Shown: piece after piece, positions 1 through 11,276 of the stretch | Position numbering within the stretch: the first letter of the stretch is position 1 | How the letters are laid out: every line of letters begins with the position of its first letter | NCBI RefSeq assembly: GCF_003086295.3 | Contig: NC_092050.1 | Span: 153,146,699-153,210,698 of the forward strand | Reading direction: 5' to 3' | Source of the DNA: Arachis hypogaea | Taxonomy: Eukaryota; Streptophyta; Magnoliopsida; Fabales; Fabaceae | Length of the DNA stretch: 64,000 bases | Translations under genes and position numbers: made by a program | The notes under the pieces: model-generated | Told to the model about the DNA's origin: nothing | What the model saw: the letters and a program-made list of their open reading frames with translations, nothing else | The model's database searches: none

Positions 1-187
1 CACTAATATAAAATATTAATTTAAATACAAAATATACATTAATATATTAAACTATATATATTTACATATATTTATACATAAAAACATAGTGATTATTTTT
101 ATATAATGACTAATTTTAATATACAAATAATAATTTTAAATTAAATAATGACATAAGTAACCGTCAATATGATACCAAGACAGTATT

Positions 188-222
188 AAAAAAAAAAAAG
201 GCTTGGCTTCTTCTATATATAC
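188..222 (+). promoter_or_regulatory. A-tract plus TATA box of S1-like gene 1
   Basis: A run of 12 A (188-199) is followed by a TATA-type element, ctatatatac, at 213-222, 66 bases before the ATG at 279. The same arrangement recurs before the other S1 copies (19287-19321, 27005-27050, 43939-43983), so it is a conserved core promoter of the family. The start site itself is inferred. Confidence 0.6.
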
Positions 223-278
223 AAATTGATTGATCTGATCATCATCATCAAAATTCAGCAACATAGTGCACATTAAAG

Positions 279-716
279 ATGACGATCTCATCATTATCAC
301 TCTCTAAGGTTGTAATAATGCTCATACTTGTTTCTTTCAATCTCAATGTTAGTATGATTGATGCTCAAGTTGCTCCTCAACCTATTGCGGTTGAGGTGAC
401 CATAAACAACAAACTGATCGATTCGGATCTTAAATTTCACTGCAAGGATCAACACAGTGCCCAGGATGATTTAGGGGACCAAACGGTTTCAACTGGTCGA
501 AGTTTTAGTTTCAAATTCCTTGCAAGCCCTTTTTACGTGCCTTTGTACTCCTGTACCTTTTCTTGGCATGGGGCGCCAGATCGTCACTTTGATATTTATG
601 AGGGTGAACGTGATGGTAAAAAATGCAACCAAGATTGTACTTGGGACATCTACGAGATCAATCCATGTAGGGTTTCGGGTTTTGATCAACAATGTTTTCC
701 TTGGAAAGAGGGGTGA
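279..716 (+). CDS. S1-like secreted protein (plant self-incompatibility S1 family), copy 1
   Basis: The 145-residue product has a hydrophobic N-terminal signal peptide (about residues 1-29) followed by a small Cys-rich domain of about 115 residues. S1-family landmarks are visible: an N-terminal strand (VTINNKL), HCKD near residue 56, the YSCTFSW strand, the FDIYEGERD block, a Cys-x3-Cys-TWDI segment and a late pair of Cys. Length and intronless structure fit the SPH family. Members are secreted; the Papaver founder is a stigma signal, but most relatives have no known function, so no role in self-incompatibility is claimed. The ATG is supported by its identical context in the other copies. Neighbours are paralogous relics and transposons. 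The mature part is far more diverged from copies 2 and 3 than the signal peptide is. Confidence 0.9.
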   Translation: MTISSLSLSKVVIMLILVSFNLNVSMIDAQVAPQPIAVEVTINNKLIDSDLKFHCKDQHSAQDDLGDQTVSTGRSFSFKFLASPFYVPLYSCTFSWHGAPDRHFDIYEGERDGKKCNQDCTWDIYEINPCRVSGFDQQCFPWKEG

Positions 717-1680
717 TAATAATTGGTGTAAATGTATGTCGGGGAAAAATAATGTATTTACCCATCTAGCGATAATAATTTATTTTTTAATATATATTGA
801 ATAATAAAAGTTATTATAGTTTCTTTTTATATAATGCAAACTAATACTCAACGATAATGTTTTGATAATATTATCAAAGAATTTAATTAATTTAATAATT
901 TTTATAATAGTATAAGTCTATAAATTTAGAGCTTAAAAATCATGTCATAAAATATAAAATTTTAATGAGTAACAACATTGGCCATATTGTTTTGACTTTA
1001 AGAATGAATATAATATCAATAAATAAATTTTTTATAAATAAATTTTAACAAAGACAAATTTCTATAAGTATTGTGTGCTGTCAATGAAAAATTGTTCTAC
1101 TTTAAAGACATACTATTTTTTTAATATTGTATTTTCCAATTTAGCAGGAGGGTCTGCTATTAGTCAATGAATTATTACATACACAATAGATGAGTGAAAT
1201 AATTACTCAACTAATCGTCCAAATTAGTTAAGATAAATATTAATTATTTTTAATATTTTTAATTATAACTTTATAAAGTATTTATAATAATAATTATTAT
1301 ATATATTTTATATAATAAAAAAAACTTCATATATTTTTATGTGTTTTTCTATGAAGTGCACAAAAGCATACACTAGTTAGCACTAATTTAATATAATTTT
1401 TAAGATTTTTTTTTCTTGATCCTCTCTTCTATTATTAATCCTGAAATATCACAATCATTCAATTTAATATAATTTTTAAGATTTTTTTTCTTGTGTTGAT
1501 TTTATAGTACGTATCACAAACATTCAATTTAATATAGTTCTTTCTATTCTTTTCCCCTCTTATATTATTAGAATTGATTCTATAATTTTACAAGCATTTA
1601 ATTCAATATAATTTTTTCCATTCTTTTCCTCTCTTATATTATATTAGCATCAATTCTATTATATCATAGTCATTAAATAA
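717..1680 (+). repeat. Conserved 3' flank of the S1-like unit, copy 1
   Basis: AT-rich sequence with no ORF of note. It begins with an aattggtgtaaa motif and candidate poly(A) signals (aataaa-like near 800-806). It then contains a recurring block (about 1363-1680) with the phrase tatcacaatcattcaa. The same flank follows the other S1 copies (27549-27778, 37260-38010, 44471-46690) and occurs without a gene at 16027-17075 and 25648-26700. It is best read as part of the duplicated gene unit. Confidence 0.7.
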
Positions 1681-3603
1681 TAACTTAATATGCCCTAAAA
1701 CTTAATGAATGTACAAATAACTAGTGACCAAATATTGCAAATTTTAAGGTTTTAAGGATTCGCAATGGGTAAAATGATATAATTTATTTATTTAGAGTTT
1801 TAGGCACGTATTCCTAATTTTTTTGAGGGATACAGATCTTTATAGCTCACATACTAAATATCTTTTTACCTTTGTCACATTATTACAACTTTGATAAAAT
1901 TCTCCTAATTATACATGCATACGTTTGACAATGATTGAAAATAGAATGTGTGTAGTTGGTTGATTTATCGAGATTTCCCAAGAACTTTAGAATGTGAATA
2001 TTATATTCCATCTATGTTTCACACTTTATTTCTACAATAATATTGTACCATTAATTTAACTCTCACCTTCCTCTTAGTTATTTTTCATTCCAATGAAATT
2101 GGAATATAGATAACAAATTAAAGACTAAATTATTTCTTTTAAACAGAAGATTATTTATCTCTTTTTTTTTTCTCTATTTGAGTTCGTGTTCGCATATGTT
2201 TTTCTTCGCCAATTTCTCTTTAAATTTCTCATAAAAAATTGAGTTCTTTTTCATGTCCTCTGCATGCATCATATATACTATTGTATTAATTTTCTATAAC
2301 AAACTGTTAATTTGATTTTTTTTTTTTTATTTTGCTTAGTTTCTTACGTATTCTCTATATTTATGTTAGATAAAAACAAAGTGTTTGATGTTTTACCTCG
2401 TCGAAGAGATTAAGCTTAAAGCAGAAGTTTTAGATTATTTGTTTATTTAATGTTACTTGATTAAACTAGCTTGCTCTAAATTTTTCCGATTTTTAGTTTT
2501 AACTTTGGCAAATTCCTTGGTTCATAAAATATTAAAGTATTATTAGAGTTGTTAGTAGTTGGGAGTTAAGTCAGTAATAACTAGTAGTTAGTAGATGGAT
2601 ATTTATGAAGTTAGTTGAAAATATCTTTATAAATAGCATGACTTTTGTATCATGTAAAAACAACTTCAATACAACAACTTCACATGTATTATTATCTCCT
2701 TATTCTGCTCTTTCTCCCAGAAATTTAACATAAAGTGTTCAATCCAATTTTTTCATTCATCATCGACCAACTTTTCAACAGGCTAGGTTTGATCTTTTTT
2801 CGTTTGTTATATGATAGTTTGATCATTCATTATTATTGTACATATTTCCCATATTCACATTGTTTGTTTGAAATGTGTGGATGATTGGTCAAAATTTTCA
2901 CACGGGAATTCTTTTTTAGACAAGGATAACTCTATTTTAATGTCCTGTTTTATGGTTAGTTTAATTTTGATTTATTTTTGTCAAGAGAATGTTTAATTAC
3001 TTGTAGACAAAAATTTCACTGTCATGAATATTAAAAAAGGGTATTGGACAAATTTATGTATATAATTTTGAATCTTCGAAGTTTACATACATAGTTGTTA
3101 AATGCTTCAACCAAATAATCGATTGAATAATGTATGTTAAGTAGACAATAATTTAAAATTATTTTATTGTACTTAACATCTATAATTTTATGTATATAAT
3201 ATCTAAAATTATATATTTATTAGATCTAATATTATATATTTATTTTAAAAATAATTAATGAATATAAAATAAAATAATTTTTTATTAATTTTTTATTATC
3301 TCTAACATTACCCTGTTATTATTTATAGCTGTGGTAGAAGAAACCAATTTCATATATAGGAAGTGTTGTATTCTACCAAGCTAGACACATGAAAATCATA
3401 CTTGTTTTCAGTTTGTTAATTAGTTGCCTCTTATATATATATATATATATATATGGTGTAGAGTGTAGAGGGTAAGGATCCAAGAGAAAATAGGTAAAGT
3501 CACACTTTGTAATATTCTTGAATTAGAAAATGCTTGAGATAACAATTTGTTGCATGATACTAATTTGATGCCTATATTTGAGAAAACTGAAAGTTCAGCA
3601 TAA
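1681..3603. repeat. Distal flank block shared between array units
   Basis: Noncoding AT-rich stretch. Its first part is nearly identical to 37996-38480, and again to 46690-46862 continued at 50411-50700; the part around 2460-3600 matches 51080-52450. These copies are collinear and served as empty-site references for several insertions. A TA microsatellite lies at 3432-3454. No gene, RNA or transposon end was seen here. Confidence 0.65.
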
Positions 3604-3610
3604 TTTATTA

Positions 3611-3913
3611 TTGGTTCTTCTATTGGTCTCTAGAGTTTAGCAAAATTTGTAATTAGGTGTTTATATATTTTTTTTAATTGGATTCCTGTACCAATTATTT
3701 TTTTCAATTAATTAGGTCTCTCTTGATAATAATTGGCTTAATTATACAGGAACCTAACATAAAAAAAAATGGTACAGGAATCCAAATAAAAAAAAGCGTA
3801 GAAACCTAATTAAAAAAAGAAATTGATGCAAGAACTCAATTAAAAGGATAAAAAATATAGAAACCTAATTAAAAATTTTGTAAAATTATAGAGACCAACA
3901 GAATAATTAAACC
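3611..3913. mobile_element. Foldback MITE of about 300 bp
   Basis: The two ends are inverted copies: attggtctctagagttt near the left end faces aaattatagagaccaac near the right end, and homology continues inward on both arms. The related flank near 52450 lacks it. A direct repeat TTTATTA flanks it at 3604-3610 and 3914-3920, taken as the target duplication. A partial relative lies at about 6275-6360. It has no coding capacity. The superfamily is not certain. Confidence 0.65.
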
Positions 3914-3984
3914 TTTATTATTTTTAGTTAACACTTTAATCATCAGTCTAAGAAAAGATATATATACAAAGTTACATACCAAGA

Positions 3985-5580
3985 GATGATGATGATGATA
4001 ACAATCCTGTTCATGAACCTCGCAGTCACACTCTTTGCATCAATCACGTTTATAGGAATAAATATCAAAGTAGTGTAGTGTTGGGCTTTTCTCTCCTTTG
4101 TGAGATCCAAACCCAACATTTTGAAAGTGACTCTTTGTACCCATTGTGCCACAACCTCCTATCCATGAGCCATGTGAAGCTACAAAAGTATAATGATGTA
4201 GGCCATAATTGGCTAGGGTGAAATTGAAAACTCCAACTTTCATCAACCCTAAGGCTGCGTTTGTTTGTAGAGACAGGACAGAACATGACACTGAAACGGA
4301 GACAATAGGACGGAGACACTAAAAATTATCTTTTGTGTATTGTGTTTGGATACGATGGACAAGACACTAATGTAATGTCTAGTATTATGTTTGGATACAC
4401 ATGGACAAGACTAAAATATTATATGAAATGACTAAAATAGTCATGTGATTCCAAATTTTCTACATCAATACAAATTAATTTAATAAAAAATAAGAGTACG
4501 TAGAAGTACAGACGGAACTTGAAAAAAATATTTGAAGAGGCAAAAAATTTTAATAAAAAAATATATTAGTATTTATATTAAAATAAAATTTATAAATATA
4601 ATTATTTTATTTTAAAATTTATTATTAATATGTAGGAATACATATGGTTAAGATTAACAAAAAAATAAATTTGAGTTTGATTAATAAAAAATTTTGTTTA
4701 AGTTAATAAGCCAAATTAATTTTAAATAAAAAATTAATTTTAAAAAAAATCCATTTTTACATGAAAAAACAATTAGTTTTTGCATATAAAAATCTATTTT
4801 TATTTAAAAAAAAACTAATTTTTTTTATCTAAAAATTGATTTTTCTTTATAAAAAACTGATTTTCCTTTAAATTATATAAAATCAATTACAATTTATAAA
4901 TTATTTTTTAGCATTTTAAAAGATTAATTTTACTTTTGCTAATATTTATCTTTCAAAAATTTTAAGATTAATTATTTTTGTTATTATTTTTATTACAAAT
5001 CAAATAATATAATATAAGGTTAAAATGGTATTGAAGTAAAACGATAAAAAGAAAAGAATTATCTACCCCCAATAAAAAATTCTACAGAAAGGAGAGAGTA
5101 CCTGGAAAAGAAAGAGATAGAGGAAGAACAGGAAGAAAAAATATCTCTGAACAACACAATAGGAAAAATAAAAAGGGGTAATAGTGGAAAAAAAGGAAAA
5201 CAAAATTTATAAAATTGTCCGTGTCCACTCTTCCAAATCCCGTGTCCATCATTGTCCTTCGTGAAAGAGTGGACACAAAAGTATAAAAAACTGTCTCGAA
5301 GACAATATGTCCACTGTCCATATCTCTGCTTCCAAACACTTTTTAAACAAGTGTTGTCCATGTCTCCGTGTCCTGCCCCCAAAAACAAACGCTACCTAAG
5401 TGTTTGAAACCCATAATCCGATTGCTTGTCCTTGCAATGCAAACCAAGTTGCAGATCTTTCAAACGGTTGGTGATTCGAACTGTCACTGTTTTAGGAGGA
5501 AAATATAATCCATCTGCACTCTCTCCAACATTCAACTTGAAAGAAATAACAATTGTCAATATTGTATAAAGTGATATTAT
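3985..5580 (-). pseudogene. S1-like pseudogene split by a PIF/Harbinger element
   Basis: Read on the minus strand, 5580-5397 encodes a decayed signal peptide followed by a typical S1 start (TVTVRITNRLK, then LGLHCKDKQSDYGFQ). At 5397 it is interrupted by a transposon and resumes at 4252 with DESWSFQF and SLYFCSFTW. It ends in another frame with YFDIYSYKRD and CKECDCEVHEQ. These are S1 hallmarks in the right order. No ATG remains at the expected start, a frame change lies in the middle, and a TGA follows KRD, so it is dead irrespective of the insertion. The reading frame is open directly across the insertion point if one TAA is discounted, which places the insertion in formerly coding sequence. 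It is divergent from copies 1-3 and lies in opposite orientation, so it is an older paralogue. Confidence 0.8.
4253..5396. mobile_element. Non-autonomous PIF/Harbinger-like element, 1144 bp
   Basis: Terminal inverted repeats start ggctgcgtttgttt on the left and, read inward from the right, ggtagcgtttgttt. The 3-bp target duplication is TAA (4250-4252 and 5397-5399), the target typical of PIF/Harbinger. The ends contain many gacaggaca / tgtcc motifs; the centre (4490-5050) is AT-rich and carries no transposase. The ORFs inside follow the repeat and are not taken as genes. Inserted within the minus-strand S1 pseudogene. Confidence 0.8.
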
Positions 5581-7137
5581 TAGGGTTTTGGAAACTAACT
5601 CCTACTTTGCGCAATGGTGGGTTGCTACACAAAAGACTATGCTGTGTTTATAAATAATAGGGCTTTTTTTCTTATTATTTGAAGTTTCATTTATTCACAT
5701 ATTTTTCTTACGGTAATAAGAGGGAGGCCAAACAAAAAAAAAACAGTTAAAGACTTATTTTATTTAATATTTATTATTTTTAACAATAATTAATATATAT
5801 AAAATAAGATAAGTTTTTATTATTTTTGATTAATTTTTTTATTATTAAATATTTTTTATTTTTTTATTATTAAAATTTTATTTTTATTTTTAAATCTTTC
5901 TAAATTAGTTTGTGCATGAACCATTATTACAACATGATAGCATTTAAGATTAATTATTTCGTATTTTTAATATGACGAGTTGAAAATGAGTCAAGTCAAT
6001 TTTTAAACTCAATTCGTTAATAATTTAATAAATTAAGCTCATCAACATATGAATCGAGTTTTAGTTTAAATTTGATATCATCCATTAAACGAGTTAAATT
6101 TCGTTTTGAATAAGCTTAACGCATTAATAAGTAAGCTAACTCGACTATATTCATATATAATGATTATAACATAATTACGACACGTACTTACACATAATTA
6201 TAACATTCATATTTACGAAGGTGCATTGTTTTTAATTTTTGTCATATTTATATCATAATATTTTTATTTATTTTAGGTTTAATTACTATATTAGTCTCTA
6301 TAATTTTATTAATTTTATAAATTAGGTTCTTATATATTTTTTTTAGTTGAGTCCCTAAATATGGAAACCCAAAAACCTCTACGGGTGAGGACCTGTCCAA
6401 GTGAAATGGACAGAGACGGAAACATAGGTATCCATCTCATGAGATTCGTTAAATACATACGAATATAAAATTATTGATTTATTGTGTGTCTGTAACTGAC
6501 TTTCTTGCCTCTCACGTTCATCATTTCGTCACTAAGTCTTGTTTCAAAAAATGATGTTATGTTGAAAGATGTTTTTATATATTTTTCTAAAATATTATTT
6601 TTCATCGTGAATATGTTATGAATTATGTTGAATTATATTAAATTGATTATTCTATGTTTATTATACTATGACTTTTTTTGTTAATTTTTTTTCAAAAATT
6701 TTCAAAGAATATTTATAGGATACTTCATTCCTTGAGGGAATTATTACATAGGGACTTGAGATGAAGATGGAAATAAGACATAACGTATTTCTAAAACGGG
6801 AGTGAGCGATGGGAAAGAGGGTCAGCCGCACCCCACGAGTATTTATTACCATATCTAACTAACAAAGAAAATAAATCCAATCTGAGCCGATTTGAGATGG
6901 GGCATGTGAACTTCTTTTGCATTAGGCCTTAAAGTAATGAATCTAAGTCGTATTTGAGATGCTAATAATAGACTTAGTAGGTTGATCTTGCTCTCTTGAG
7001 AGTCTTATTGGGCCCAAGTATATCTTAGATTAATGTTTTGAGTCATATCTATAACAAACACTAGATATACTATTAAATTTTATTACATTTGGTATATATA
7101 AAAGTTGGATATACTTACAAGAGATTTTTCAATTGAA
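5581..7137. other. Intergenic, AT-rich; no gene seen
   Basis: Only degraded repeat traces are visible. There is a stretch with gagtt / aactcg alternations at about 5980-6140, resembling the MITE at 45179-45748, and a partial copy of the foldback MITE at 6275-6360. A block at 6355-6850 (with acccacgagtattt near its right end) has weakly inverted edges and may be another MITE. No supported coding sequence. Confidence 0.5.
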
Positions 7138-8137
7138 ACTAAAAAAAATCTAATTTTTTTCTCTCTTTTAGTTTTAAATATTATTTACTGATGCAATAAA
7201 AAAAAGTGAATAATAATAATCCTTCACATAATTAAAAAAGATCATCCTAATATATACATGACATTACATATATGAAAGATTATTATATATGATAAATATT
7301 TTTTTGTAAATATAATTTAAGTATAAACCAACTAATCTTTATAACGTATGATTTATTGCATAATTTTTCTCCTCTTAATATATATGAATAATTTAAAAAA
7401 TTTAATATAAAAATATAATTTATATTATTTAACATGCGAAATAAGTAATTTAAGCCGCCATCATCTAAGACAATAAATATAACAAATATTCTCCACATAC
7501 AAGTCATTTTTCGATACAAGTCCATACAAGTATCTTTAACCTAATTCACCTCACGCGCTACTATCTCTAACCAACTTTTCAATCAACGCGCGAATATATA
7601 ACTGCCTTTTTCGAAATGATTTCATTTCTGTTTTTAAATTTTTTCAGCGTTTTCGATTTACGTTCTTTTCTGAAGATACCAAATCTTAGATGGTGAAGAT
7701 TGAAAAAAAAAGAAAGACTGAAGAAGAAGAAAGCAGAGGAATGAGAGAAGAGTGGAATGATTGAAGAATGAAAGAATGAAAATCCAATTCAGTACAAGCA
7801 GCAGGCCACTACTTCTAGAAAGCAAGAGAAGCTTCTAGCACATGAAGTTCTAGCACATTTTGTTAGTTACTAACTAACTTAACAGAATTGACAGAAAAAG
7901 ATAATGGAGGAAGGGAGAGACCTGTGGCTTTTGCTAACTTATAACAGAATTAACTGACACTCATGCTAAACACACCACAACACCTATCATCATTTCTAGT
8001 TGTCTTCATTCTATTTTTGTTGAACAAAAGCCATAACACCTATCATCATCTCCAGTGATCTTTATTCTTCTTTGTTGGTGGTTGAACAATTCTCATTGCC
8101 AGTGAGTTGCTGTTGATCAATTCTATATTGTGATAAC
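7138..8137. other. Duplicated noncoding stretch, copy A
   Basis: Matches 19411-20412. It contains AT-rich sequence, then a purine-rich run (gaagaagaagaaagc near 7720) and a stretch (about 7780-8130) leading directly into the copia relic. It may belong to that retrotransposon, but no domain or terminus could be fixed. Confidence 0.45.
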
Positions 8138-8270
8138 TTGAGCGCTTTTTTGCTTGCTGCCAATCCTATCCTCCACTCTAAGTCCAAGCATTTCAAAATA
8201 TATTTGCATTTTGTCAGGGATCATGTCAACAATAAGCAAATTTGTGTCAGTCATATCCCAGGATCAGTAC
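8138..8270 (+). pseudogene. Ty1-copia RNase H relic, copy A (left part)
   Basis: In the frame beginning at 8138 the translation includes AANPILHSKSKH and LHFVRDHVNNKQICVSHIPG, the C-terminal RNase H region of a copia polyprotein. It is interrupted at 8270 by the solo LTR and continues from 10913 with LADILTKTVP. The intact counterpart is at 20413-20590. It carries substitutions relative to copy B. No gag, protease or integrase is present nearby, so it is a fragment. Confidence 0.7.
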
Positions 8271-10912
8271 TGTAACACCCTAATTAGCCTAAGATTTACC
8301 TCGCGTCATAAAGCAAAGGTTAATCAGAGATTATGACATTTCTAATTCATACATAATACATATATAGGAAGAATAGTATAATCTAGAAGCCCGATGAAGG
8401 ATATAGCTCAAAAATAGAATTTCAAAGCGCAAAACGTACTAACGAAACCACTAGCTTAAAGCTCAAGAAACATATAAGATATAACAAAAGATAAGTATAT
8501 AATATTATAGGAAACTAGTCACGACTTGCGAAGTTTAAGCTGGCTAGCCATATACACGTATACAGAACCATACAGTGAAAACAGCTTATACAAGTTTTGT
8601 TCTCTCAAATACATGCCTCTAGGCAAAACAAAATACAAAAGGAGAGATGTATAAACAAAATAAACCAAAAAGACTCCAAAATAATCCAAGATCCTCCGCT
8701 TCTGTCACCATCCAAAGCAACTCACCGAGGTGGGTTGCGACCTGCAGCTGAAAAACACAATAACAATATGGTATGAGAACCGGAGGTTCTCAGCATGGTA
8801 ACAGTGCCCAGTGATGTAGGATTAAGACCCCGGGATGCCAAAGGCAATCCTAAGCTTCATATCCATCATAAGATTCAACTTAAAGCATTCTAAAACATTC
8901 AAGCATAATATACCAACTTTGACTTAACTAAACCAGGTTATCTATCTTAGGGAATTTCTATTCTAAACAAACACCACTGTCCCACAGCCTTTACCAGCCG
9001 ATCCTCCATGCGAACCCATCGCCACCGCCTTCCGAACCTCCTCAATCCCAGTAGAAAACACTGGTAATATACAATGCAAGTAAAGCACAAGTAGAAGCAT
9101 ATAAAGCAAATAATTCAGATAGCAAGTAAGCATGTTATTCAATTAGGCAAGCCATTACAAGTAAACAAAGCATACAAACAGATAGAAAATGCATATGATG
9201 AATGCCTGCCCTACAGGCTGTGATATCACATTGTCGGTTCAACTGCCAACCCGACATATCTCCATGGAGACGTCGCCCTTCGGATTTCTCATATGGGAAC
9301 CCCCGAGATATAGTGCCCGGATCACTGTCTAGGTACCGGTGCCTGCACGCCCTATAGATCCGAAGGGATGCGAGCGGGATCTATTGCCACCGACCTCATA
9401 TCTAAGCACAAGCGGGACAAACTACCGCCCTTACGCCGCCGCCGCTACCTCGAACAAGCGGGATCCAACCTCAGCCCCTGCCTGGGTGCATAGCATCTCA
9501 TAATCTCAGAAAATCATTATTTCAGTGGTTTTCAAAAAGCTTTTTTCAGTATACAGAGATCCATCACCTCAATCCGAGTCCCCGACTCATCTCAACCACT
9601 GTCCATTCATAACTCAGTTTCCAATTATCAAAAGTTCATCATTCCTCATCTCATATAACAATCATAATTCACCTAACATCAAACCCTTCTCAACACACCA
9701 GAAACCTAGGCCTCCATTTTCTAATTTCTCATAAAATCATGTACTAGAACCCTTAAATTATATCCCATGTTCTAATACTCAAAACTAAACCCAAAAGTCT
9801 TAAAATGGTGTTAAAGAAGCTTACAACCTTGTTGGGAAGGTAGAATAGTTGAAAACAAATAAAATTTTTAGAAACAAGACGTGTGCGGCCGCACAGGGGT
9901 TTGTGCGTGCGCACACCCAGGAAATTTAAAAATGTGTGCGTACGCACAGGAGTGTGTGCGTACGCACAAGTGGTAAAACTTACAGAATCTGTTCACTCGC
10001 ACAACCCGTGCCAGCGCCCCTAACAGATTGGCCTCCCCAACTTGTGCGTCTGCACAGGTTGAAATTCTTTCTTGGATATGTGGACACACAAGCTATGCTA
10101 GTGCTGTGAACAAAACGCATCTCCCTGCCTGTGCGTGCGCACAAATGTGTGCATATGCATAGATCAAAATTTTCACAGGGTGTGCACCCGCACAAGGGTA
10201 TGCATCCGCACATATCAGAAATCATGAAATTCTGCAACTTTGTAGAATTTCATATTTTTAACACCATTTAACCCAAAACCCTAATGAAATCCGAAATTTT
10301 GGAGATCAGAACTGAGAAGATTTCATAGTTACCTCAAGAGTTTTTTGGATGGGTTTTGTAGAGCTCTTCACAAGGAACGCGTAGCCGCAAACGATGTGGC
10401 GATCGGAGCTCTCTAGCTCAAGATATGAGCTTTGGAAGTTTGAAGTGAATAGTGTTAATGGAGTCACCCTTCTCATTCTCTTCTCAGATGGTGGTATGTG
10501 TTAGTGAGTGTGTTGTGGATGATGGATTCACTTAATGAACCCTTTTATATGTTGAGCTTGGGCCCAACTTGGGCCCGGTCCAACCCGTTAGCGTTTTTAG
10601 CTCGTTTGGCCCAACTTCGGGCCAAACCTTTAAAATTAACGCCCGGTTTTTAACTTCTAATATTTTTCTAAGGTTTTCAATGGTTTTCACTTTTCTCGTG
10701 CGGTACCGGGCAGACTTGAATCGGTTCAACCGGTTCGACTGCCGGTTCGCGGTTTTTCACGATTTTTCACAGAAAACACATTTTCTGACTCAGAAAAACC
10801 TAATGAGTCCAAAAATCACATTTAAATCCCCAAATTTTCATCTCATCCTATCCTTCCGGAATTTAATTTGGGTATTTAAATAATTTTATCCGTGAGAAAT
10901 CCGATTCTTACA
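8271..10912 (-). mobile_element. Solo LTR, 2642 bp, long-LTR retrotransposon family
   Basis: It starts tgtaacaccc and ends gattcttaca, with the 5-bp target duplication AGTAC on both sides (8266-8270, 10913-10917). Copy B at 20551 is the empty site. There are no internal repeats, primer-binding site or coding domains, so it is a single LTR. Orientation is judged minus: its inverted start tgtaaga matches the canonical end of the TRIM at 56639-57699, and a TATA-like ATATAAAAGGG lies on the minus strand near 10540. ORFs inside are not genes. It shares a block around 9195-9260 (caacccgaca) with the solo LTR at 46863-50410. Confidence 0.85.
9882..10212. repeat. Cluster of short palindromes TGTGCGNNCGCACA
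   Basis: About nine full or degenerate copies lie within the solo LTR, for example at 9882 (core gg/cc), 9902, 9936, 9955, 10043, 10130 and 10180. Each is a self-complementary 14-mer, separated by unrelated sequence of irregular length. It could be a protein-binding array or a set of hairpins in the LTR transcript. Confidence 0.7.
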
Positions 10913-11276
10913 AGTACAATTAGCTGACATCCTCACAAAGACAGTGCCCTTTGAGAGTTTTCTTCATTGCTATAGGTCTGATTACTTGCATTGCTGTATC
11001 CTTCATATCCTCCACCTTCATAGTTACCTTCATAGGAATCTTTATTATACCTGTACTAGCAGGTTTTGGTTGTGTGGCCTATTTTGTTACACACTTGACT
11101 GTGGTTTCTTATCTTCTATTTCTGTGTTCTCTGCATTTCTCTTCGTTCGTTCTCCGCGTTCTCTTTCTTTATTTTTTGCAATTTTATTCGTTCTCTACTT
11201 TTTGAAATCAAACTCTGAAATTAGTTTTGAACAATTATCTCGTTGTTGAAGATAATGAATGATTCAAGTTCACATT
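10913..11276 (+). pseudogene. Ty1-copia relic, copy A (right part) and downstream tail
   Basis: Continues the RNase H frame with LADILTKTVP, the usual C-terminal end of copia pol, then runs into pyrimidine-rich sequence that may be 3' untranslated or LTR remnant up to the CACTA insertion at 11277. The counterpart is 20546-20904. Confidence 0.6.

Noticed and set aside
5059..5388. Minus-strand ORF of 109 codons
   Set aside because: It falls within the PIF/Harbinger terminal region and is a translation of the inverted-repeat motifs.
7283..7525. Minus-strand ORF of 80 codons in duplicated DNA
   Set aside because: AT-rich chance frame; the matching stretch in copy B shows no preserved coding pattern.
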